Shown here: in pieces, positions 56,855-64,000 of the stretch
Layout of the letters: each line of letters opens with the position of its first letter
Position numbering within the stretch: the stretch's first letter is position 1
Origin: Eucalyptus grandis
Taxonomy: Eukaryota > Streptophyta > Magnoliopsida > Myrtales > Myrtaceae
DNA: 64,000 nucleotides
NCBI RefSeq assembly: GCF_016545825.1
Contig: NC_052613.1
Coordinates: forward strand, 38,608,112 to 38,672,111
Direction: 5' to 3'
The notes under the pieces: model-generated
What the model was told of the DNA's origin: nothing
What the model saw: the letters and a program-made list of their open reading frames with translations, nothing else
The model's database searches: none
Made by a program: the position numbers and the translations under genes

Positions 56855-58380
56855 TATGATCTTTCCCTTATTGGGTACTCGAAAAAACAAAGCCGACCCG
56901 AAGCTTTTGTGAGAAAAAACTACCTGAACACCGAATTCCCTGACAACTACCAGCCAAATGAAAACCAGAAAGCAGACAGTCACTCAGGAGCTGAGACACA
57001 GAGAGAGAGAGAGAGAGAGAGCGAAGATTTCAGACAACGTTTGAGCACAAGACTCAATGACCTCTGGACCTCGAATTTATAGTCCCATAAAGACGGCACT
57101 TGGGCGTGCCGCCCATGTGCTATTCGAACCGAACAATAAGAAAAAAGAAAGTGGGGATCCTCTGCTGATCGTAGATTCTAAAAATAGCTAAAGATATCTT
57201 CTCTTTTCTCTGTATTAACCAAGATTTGTAGAAAGTTCCTCTTGGAGTTCCACCCAACATGGGGCAACAGTTTCATTCGATTCTCTGCCTCCAATATAAT
57301 ATCGTCAAACTCCAGTGGATAAGTGTCTCGCAGGGTCCACGCTTAATCCAAGTGGACGTACCGTTTGGCCCAACTTGTCCCTCACCGGATAATCACTCCC
57401 TCTTGATTAGAGTTAATTCCTCGCGTCGCTCACCCCTAAATCACGCGCTCTAGATTTGCATATGTTCATGATGCTTATCTGATTCTTTAATGTCTTCTCT
57501 GGCCAATGACCTTTCCTGGGAGGCGGATTTCTCTTGGATGGGAGATAACCCAAGCAAGAAAAAAAATAGAAAGAAAGAAAAAGAGATGACTTTCGAGAGG
57601 GAAAGGATCAGATTGCGAAGAAGATATCCTAAAACGTTGTGACCCCGACAGGAGGATAACTAGATAAGGTTGTCTTTTTTATTCGGATACGCCCCAAGAG
57701 TGAATTTCACAGCACGGCCAGCAACTTGGGCGTACTAAAAGCAGTTGACTCCCATTTTCCCCGAGACATCAAGGCGTGCAGAGATGCCCAAGATACCGCG
57801 AAGCGAACAAAGTCATCCGCGATTTGGACTTCAGGTGAGGGATAACCAAATCGTTCTTGCAATACGCGGGTCTCTGGCTGGAACTGAAAGGGACGGATGG
57901 TGATGTGTAGAAGAGCAACGACCAGAAATCAAAGCTGGACTCGTGTTATTTGGCAGAGATTTTACGAGATAAAATGAAAAAGGGGTTGCGGAAAGTAGAG
58001 GAAAAAACGATGATTTTGTATGGCAAATCGATCCTGGAAGCTGAAGACCGACGCTGGGCGATAGGGGACCGTGAAACGGAGAACAGTAGCCGTAGAATAG
58101 GGTCAATGGAGGGAGGGGGAGATAAGGGTCGGCTTTCGTTTTGGGTGGACCGAGCATCTGAGCCAATAATGGAATATCATGTATATTTTCAAAGCCAGGA
58201 AAATAGACTCGGAAAGGGAGGAGAATCAATGAATTGTGGAATCGCAGTCCAAGTCCCAATCCTGTGTCAAAGAATGGGACAAAAAATCAGATCAGGGAGA
58301 TAGAGAATCAGAAGAAAGGAAGCAAGCGTGGGCCGACGGGAACAGAATCCAAAGACTGGCTCACAGCCACCACCCCCCCA
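56855..58380. other. Leader, promoter and spacer upstream of the 158-aa protein gene
   Basis: An AG microsatellite (about 57000-57021) lies in the 5' leader. The TATA box is listed separately. The rest has no recognisable gene; a 142-codon open frame at 58259-57831 on the minus strand is low in complexity and unsupported. Confidence 0.45.
57075..57081 (-). promoter_or_regulatory. TATA box of the 158-aa protein gene
   Basis: TATAAAT on the minus strand lies about 220 bp upstream of the chosen start codon and just upstream of the AG-rich leader. Confidence 0.55.
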
Positions 58381-58399
58381 CATCGAACTTTGATCACTT

Positions 58400-58835
58400 G
58401 AAGGAAAAATGATTGAACGATAACCCAAAAAAGAAAGAAGAAGATAGGAATTGCATTCGAGAAAAGAGAAGATAAAAATTGAACTTAAATTAGTAAAAGG
58501 AAATGATTGACTCATTGAACAACGACCCAAAAAAAAGAGAAGAAGATGGGAATTGCATACGAGAAAAGGAAAGATAAAAATTGAACTTAAATTAGTCAAA
58601 GAAAATGATTGAAACCATTGAACAAAAGAAAGAAAAGGATGTGAATTGCATCCGAGAAAGGAAATGATTGAATCATTGAACAACGACCCAAAAAAGAAAA
58701 AAGAAGATGGGAATTGCATACGAAAAAAGGAAAGAGAAAAATTGAACTTAAATTAGTCACAGGAAATGACTGAACCATTGAACAAAAGAAAGGAAAGGAT
58801 GTGAATTGCATCCGAGAAAAGAAAAGAGAAAGAAG
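58400..58835. repeat. Tandem array of long and short units next to tRNA-Ser
   Basis: Units begin with AAATGATTGA(A/C)-CATTGAAC near 58405, 58500, 58602, 58661 and 58764. Long units (about 95-103 bp) contain GAATTGCATACGAGAAAAGG and TTGAACTTAAATTAGT. Short units (about 60-70 bp) contain GGATGTGAATTGCATCCGAG and lack the TTGAACTTAAATTAG part. The order is long, long, short, long, short, and the last unit abuts the 3' end of the tRNA gene. Confidence 0.85.
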
Positions 58836-58917
58836 CGTGAGCGGCAGGATTCGAACCTGCGCGGGCAGAGCCCACATGATTTCTAGTCATGCCCGATAAC
58901 CACTCCGGCACGCCCAC
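58836..58917 (-). tRNA. tRNA-Ser (AGA)
   Basis: An 82-nt class II tRNA on the minus strand. The acceptor stem GTGGGCG pairs with CGCTCAC (one G-T pair). The anticodon loop CTAGAAA gives AGA. The long variable arm TGGGCTCTGCCCG is typical of Ser, and the T arm has GGTTCGAATCC. No CCA and no intron, as for a nuclear gene. Confidence 0.97.
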
Positions 58918-60462
58918 TCGTTGATGGATGGTGCTGATGATATAAAAAATATCTATCGATATGCAAAGACATGTTAGACTATAGACCACATCACTCCTCT
59001 ATAACTTTGACTGACCTTTACATGGCGTCTCCTGGCTTGTTCAGCGTGAAATTAAAGAATTGTTCATTACCCCTATAATAATGAGATTGATGGTCATGAT
59101 TCTGCGAAAATCATGGCACGAGGGAAGAGCCCGAAAGCACATGCCCCATGGAACACTCCTCTCGATTTGATTGGACTGCCTCTCGACTGGCCCCTTATAT
59201 TCTAAACGGCAAGCCTGCAGCCCCATCTTTTTCCCTTTCTTTGTGGACCGATCATTATGACGATATGATTCTTAGCGCACGATGTTTAGTCCTTCTGTTC
59301 AACAGACAATAATGACAGGAAGGTTTCAGGCGCTCCCAAACAAATAAATTGGCACCACCAAAAGAGAGAGAGAGGAGAGACAATCATTCCAAATGTGATT
59401 TTTCTCAACAACAAGCACATCCCCGATCGACCCTCAGTGCTCAGGCAGGCACTAGAAGAAGTTCCTTCCCACTAATCATTAGAGACTCCACTAGTTGGAA
59501 GTTCAGACAAGGCGGACTTGATGTCACTAGTTTTTACATCACCAATTTCTGGAAAACGTTAAAAAGAAGCATCGGGAGATCTGGCACGAATGGCTTCACT
59601 GTTCTGTTCTCTGTAAAACTGTGCTGTTTTTTCTCCAGAATCCGCCAAAACATTTGTCATAACCGAATGCGATCTTGCCCGAAGATGCGGCAATGACTAT
59701 TGAGATACTGACAACCCTAGCTCCAACACTGTAGATGAAGAAACTACATGATAAATGAAGCATCCGCGCATGAAGTGTCACACCAAAAATAATCCAAAAG
59801 AAGGTGAGAAGATGCTACCCTAACGCAATGGTCTCCATCTTAATTATCGAATCACGGGACCAGGGGTAACTATGTGCACATAACCTGACACCTTATGTTC
59901 ATGTCTATTATGCAAAAAATGGTTTGAACTGAAGCAGCAGAATATCCTTTAAGTATTAAGCAGCAGCAGCCCATTCCATGGTAAATTTAACAAAAGAATG
60001 CCAAACACACGACCCAAATTTGTCGGTGAAAAGAAATGTTAGATATCCACATAATCTCCTCAAACATGAAACAGTGGCTAATAATACCATGCAGGTCCAT
60101 TCTCTACTTTAACTTTGAAACTTTTACCGAGTGTTTCAGGGGAAGTATCTTCCCCAGTATCAACAAAATATGCAAATTCAATCATCATCAATGCTATAAG
60201 AATACAATCCATTTTCAAATTAGACATTCCGATGTTTTTCAGTTTTTGAATTACTTAACAATCGACATTATGATTCCTGAACTTTTCTCAAATTCCTCTC
60301 ATTGTTTCTCTATATAGACTTGCATCATGCTTTGCTTTGTCCAATTACCATCTTGACAGCTAAGAGAAATCCCATCTCATATTTAAGCACAAAACCTGTA
60401 ATTTCAGCCAGCATCTTCTAAACCTTAATGATATTGAGAAAGAACATAATCAATGACTAACC
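58918..60462. other. Spacer without recognised genes
   Basis: No supported coding region. A short AG run lies at about 59364-59376. The last few hundred bases probably belong to the 3' UTR of the minus-strand PPR gene. Confidence 0.45.
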
Positions 60463-61991
60463 TTAATGAACACCAAATATCTCTTCAGGAGGATCATAAA
60501 CATGCCGCTCAGGAAAGAGCTCCTCAAAATCCTGCTTGACTCTGTTCCTCAAAAGGGGATGAGGTATGAGTCCCTTCAACAATATCCTGAATGGCAACTC
60601 ATCCGGTGGATCTGGAGACAGCTTCATGTCCTCGTATATGTTCATTGCATCTGCTGGAGATCCATACCTCAAAAAGCCCCTGATGACTTCAGTGTACGTT
60701 TGAGAATCAGGGAATAACTCCTCCTTCCTCATAGCTTCCCACAATTGCATGGCCTCGTCCATCTTTTTACATCTTGCCAATGCAATAATTAAGTCTTTAT
60801 AAAGAAACACATCAGGCTTATACCAGTCTTGCTTTTGAATGACCCCAAACACCTGCATTTCGACAAGGTGCTTTTGAGCCACAACAGATAAATGCCATAG
60901 CAGTGCTGGAAAGGTTGGCAAATCAAACAAACATTGGAAGTTTCTGATTGTTGAGCTTCCCTTGAAAAATTTATAAAATGAACCAAGGCCGCAATTAGCA
61001 ACCCAGCTACTCATTAAAGGAACATAATTCGTAACAACTTCACAGGGAAGAAAAACAGTCAAACACTAGTTACAGTATAAACTCATTGTCAATATTGCAA
61101 GCGGTGGCAGCTGAGGAAAACAGACCGATACATAAAAAGAAGAGGTACATTTAAGCAAGTCAATCTTCAGCCTTTGGAGTGCAACAAAGTTAAATTACCG
61201 CAGCAAAATCCCAATCACAAGACTTAATCACAAAGTATCAATATTTTATCAGTTTCAAACCCTAACACTGTCTAATCTCAGTTCCAGGAGAAATATATCA
61301 TTCAAGCATTTCATCAACCAAGTAGTAGGCAACGGTCCCCGGACTTCTCCTCCAACGTACCTTTGCTTTTCTATGCGATTTGATAGTTTCTACGTTGAAG
61401 AAAATCAAAGCTACGCACGCAAAACATTTCGCTGCCCGAATGCGAGAAACATACAATGCAATCGCTTAGCACTAGAAGCAGCACCAAAAAGAACTTGCGG
61501 GCCAAATAACTTGTACAGGGTAAGTCTAACAGCGGATACAGAACATCCTAAGCAAACCGAAATTGCCAAAGAACCAAAGAAGCGAATGCCCAGAGAGGAA
61601 AATGCGCCAAAACCTTGGCAGCCAGAGAGACCTCCTCCTGGCGCTCCAGCTCGCTGAGGACGGCGATCAAGTCCATCTTCAAGAGCCTCAAGACGTGGGT
61701 CTTGATGAACTTCTGGAGCTTCTCTTCGTCGTCTTTGAACCGCTTCAGTCCCGAGATCACGAAGAGCGCCTCCTTCCCGATGAGCTTCTTGCCCCTCCAG
61801 AGGGGTCCCCTCGGCCTCCCGTCATGGTACCGCCTCACCCAAGAAGCGTCCATGGCCGCACATTGCTCCAAGAATGGAGCCCGTGGTTTCAGAAGCAGGG
61901 AGGATCCTCGAAGAGGAGATGGGTTGACGTTTCGGAGGAGAGAAGAGGCGAAAAATCGGAACTTTGATTTCGAGAACAGTCGACCCGCCAT
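60463..61991 (-). CDS. THA8L: THA8-like pentatricopeptide repeat protein
   Basis: Exons 61991-61614 and 60852-60463 encode 255 aa. The N terminus (MAGRLFSKSKFRFFASSLLR) is basic and Ser-rich, like an organelle transit peptide. The mature part has the very conserved RRYHDGRPRGPLWRGKKLIG with KEALFVISGLKRFKDDEEKL, then helical PPR repeats such as KPDVFLYKDLIIALARCKKM and FPDSQTYTEVIRGFLRYGSP. It ends ERHVYDPPEEIFGVH. This matches the short PPR group of Arabidopsis At3g46870 (THA8-like). THA8 itself is needed for splicing of certain chloroplast group II introns; whether this copy acts in plastids or mitochondria is not decided here. The intron is in phase 0 after SLAAK. Confidence 0.93.
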
Positions 61992-63495
61992 TGAAGTTTC
62001 ATGCGGGAAGAAACACTAGCGGCTCATTAAATCAACATGGAGACGGGGGATGTTTCAAGGTCCAAATATAACTGGTTTTTTTTTTTTTTAATATATATAT
62101 TGATTATTGTCATATAGTGTTTTGATAAAATTGGCTTTTCGTGAATTTCTAATTTTTAAAATTTTCAATCAGGTAATGAAGTAGAGTTTATCATTGAAAT
62201 TATTGTGTAGGTCGTCCAAATGGACTTTGAGATTTAATGAGCTGTTATTGGGTCCCTAAAACCCGAAAGTCTTAAATTATGCGGACAAAAAAAGTGAATA
62301 TATTTGGTTATATATCGCAAAGTGCGAAAGAAATGTCCTGGATCTCATCTTTTTGTTTCTCGTCTAATATCTAAGTTAGTCTACAATATGTTCAGCTTCC
62401 CAACGTGTGGGATATTTTGATAAGTCATTGGAAAATTCCTTCATCGCTCACTTATAACAGTTGGAGTTTGAGAGATGAGATGGGGGCACAAATGAATCTC
62501 GTGATGAGGATCTCACTACTTCGTATTGCACATGTCACCTTGTCCTTTGATGGACTCGACCTCATCAAGCATATCATGTTATTGGGCCTCACCCCCTCGA
62601 GAGGTGCATTAATTAAAATGTGTGGAAGTCATACCGAATATCACCCGACCTACTATACACACAGACAAAAAGAATATTGTGAAATACAGTCCGAATCTTC
62701 CCATTTTAGACATCATATGCCAAATTTTTGGACGTGGTTATTTATATATTGTATTAATACATTTTAACCTGACTTACATGCTCTTTTATGTAAGGATAGC
62801 CCACTAATCAGGAATGATAGGTTTCAATATGAATCAGTTCCCACCTTAGAATCGGAAACTAGCCTATCTCGTCTGATCCAATTCTTGGATGGGTTTAGGA
62901 ACCAATAGGAATATCTTTGTTCGTTTTTTTTTTTCCTATGTCTCATTAATTAGCAAATTCTTGTTCTCTATAACATCCCCATAAAATAGACACGGACCTC
63001 GTTCCAACTCTCTCACCTCTTCTTCACTGACCAGGAATAACGCTTTCTAGGATTCCCAATCTTTGAAATTTTCGTTCTTAGAAAATTAAGGGAAAATGTG
63101 TGCAACAAAACAAACACCAAATGAGGGAGACGTCCGGCCGCGTGAGATTGAGAGCAAGAAGTGAGAATCCTCAAACTGAGTGAGCAAGAGGGACTGAGGA
63201 AGGCGTGACGTGACCACATGAGACTAAAAGTGAGAAGTGAGAGGCAAGAGATCGAGCGAGAGCTGAGATGGATGAGCGACAAGAGAATGGGAAATTAGGT
63301 TTTGAGACATGTTTTATAATAATAATACAAAAAATATTTGGTTTGGCCCAAGTAGTCTAGGTGGATGGGTGCACACCTAGAATAAAAAATCGGACTTACG
63401 ACTAGTTCCAAATTTTAGAAATCAGGAACCGCTCAAAAATGATTGACTCGATATGATTATTGTGCTCACCCTTATTACCAGTCAATCAAGTATGG
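61992..63495. other. Spacer, repeat-like, no gene recognised
   Basis: The PPR promoter should be just above 61991. From about 62390 to 62640 the text (TTGGAAAATTCCTTCATCGC and later GGGCCTCACCCCCTCGAGAG) has the look of a dispersed plant LTR-type repeat, but no paired copy is in this window. Confidence 0.35.
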
Positions 63496-63729
63496 TGTTG
63501 GAAGATACATTAATTGTTCAATATCCTTTTGGGTTGAGATCAATATAAGAATCAATTGAGATCAATCTAATATTGGATTTGATTTATATAATACATTAAT
63601 TACTTTTTCTTATACACACTTTGTACTATAATATGGAGTCATGTATATTGAATTGATACATAATAGAAATACAGAAAATTCTCCCACAAATTATCTTCTC
63701 CTTTTCCTTCGATTTCTTGCTTCCTTTCA
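63496..63729 (+). repeat. LTR-like sequence related to the copia LTRs
   Basis: It begins TGTTGGAAGATAC and ends CTTCGATTTCTTGCTTCCTTTCA with gaps relative to the copia LTR, which begins TGTTGGAAGATACG and ends CTTCGTCTTCTTTCA on its coding strand. The interior shares ACTATAATAT and GTATATTGAA-type motifs. No 5-bp target duplication (tatgg against tgtga) and no TGGTATCA primer site follow. It may be a solo or partial LTR of a sister family. Confidence 0.5.
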
Positions 63730-64000
63730 TGTGAACTCGCCGGGGCTATTGTTGAATATGTGAGGCCAACGATAAAAGCCAATAAAGACCGTGCCCGAGT
63801 TTATAGATACATTAATTATATATTTGTTCGTGTTTGACATACTCGCCCATCGGGAATAAGATGTCCCTTTTATAAGTCGACGAAGGTTCTAAGTGATAAC
63901 AATGCACATCCCATAAGTCATTTAAAAAATATATATATATTGGAGTGTCTCAACTGGAGCTCTTTAAACATTCGAAAATTCTCTATTGAATTTTCTTTCA

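Noticed and set aside
56669..56983. N-terminal extension of the 158-aa protein from an upstream ATG at 56983
   Set aside because: The extension is hydrophobic text in a leader just beside an AG microsatellite. The Met at 56854 fits the family start better.
57831..58259. 142-codon minus-strand frame
   Set aside because: Low-complexity Pro/Ser/Leu text without a family, next to a repeat array, with no supporting splice or promoter signal.
62405..62767. 120-codon plus-strand frame
   Set aside because: It resembles dispersed repeat DNA more than a gene, and no domain was recognised.

Overview
The window reads as nuclear DNA of a flowering plant. It has multi-exon genes with GT-AG introns, plant-specific protein families (PAR1, family-1 UDP-glycosyltransferases, THA8-like PPR protein, small HSP20), CT/AG microsatellites in promoters and 5' leaders, a Ty1-copia retrotransposon, small inverted-repeat elements and two nuclear tRNA genes. 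The protein style fits a woody eudicot, possibly Myrtales. That placement is an impression from memory and was not tested by any search.

Layout. 1-9 kb: a plus-strand gene for a TRAF-like RING/zinc-finger protein with a very long Gln/Pro-rich middle. Its large 5'-leader intron holds an inverted-repeat hairpin element, and its last exon is tandemly duplicated. 9-16.7 kb: a gene-poor stretch with two diverged local duplications. 16.9-18.8 kb: beta-tubulin (three exons). 19.7-20.5 kb: a secreted PAR1-family protein. 21.9-27.3 kb: a minus-strand GH3 beta-glucosidase of nine exons with a one-base frameshift in the last exon and a transposon in intron 6. 28.3-32.2 kb: a Ty1-copia element with both LTRs, PBS and PPT but broken ORFs and almost no gag. 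33.3-34.3 kb: a broken 3' half of a sugar/H+ symporter gene, joined to a second copy of the repeat found downstream of the GH3 gene. 35.4-38.0 kb: TIM10. 38.8-39.3 kb: an intronless, shortened small heat-shock protein. 39.7-43.5 kb: two tandem minus-strand UGTs. 43.5-49.5 kb: mostly non-genic, AT-rich, with a degenerate 40-bp minisatellite and weak gene-like traces. 49.6-50.5 kb: a universal stress protein. 52.0 kb: tRNA-Asp(GUC). 52.65-54.1 kb: an intronless GT4 glycosyltransferase. 55.5-56.9 kb: a minus-strand conserved plant protein of unknown function. 58.8 kb: tRNA-Ser(AGA) abutting a tandem repeat array. 60.5-62.0 kb: a THA8-like PPR protein. 62-64 kb: repeat-like DNA ending in an LTR-like sequence.

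The genes do not form one pathway; this is an ordinary mixed plant locus. The exception is the UGT pair, a local tandem duplication. The most interesting signals are the duplicated, phase-compatible terminal exons of the RING gene, the long intronic hairpin, the lesion in the GH3 gene, the transporter pseudogene/repeat junction, and a small HSP that appears to lack the middle of its alpha-crystallin domain. Exon borders were read by eye from splice consensus, reading phase and family knowledge; no transcript data were available.
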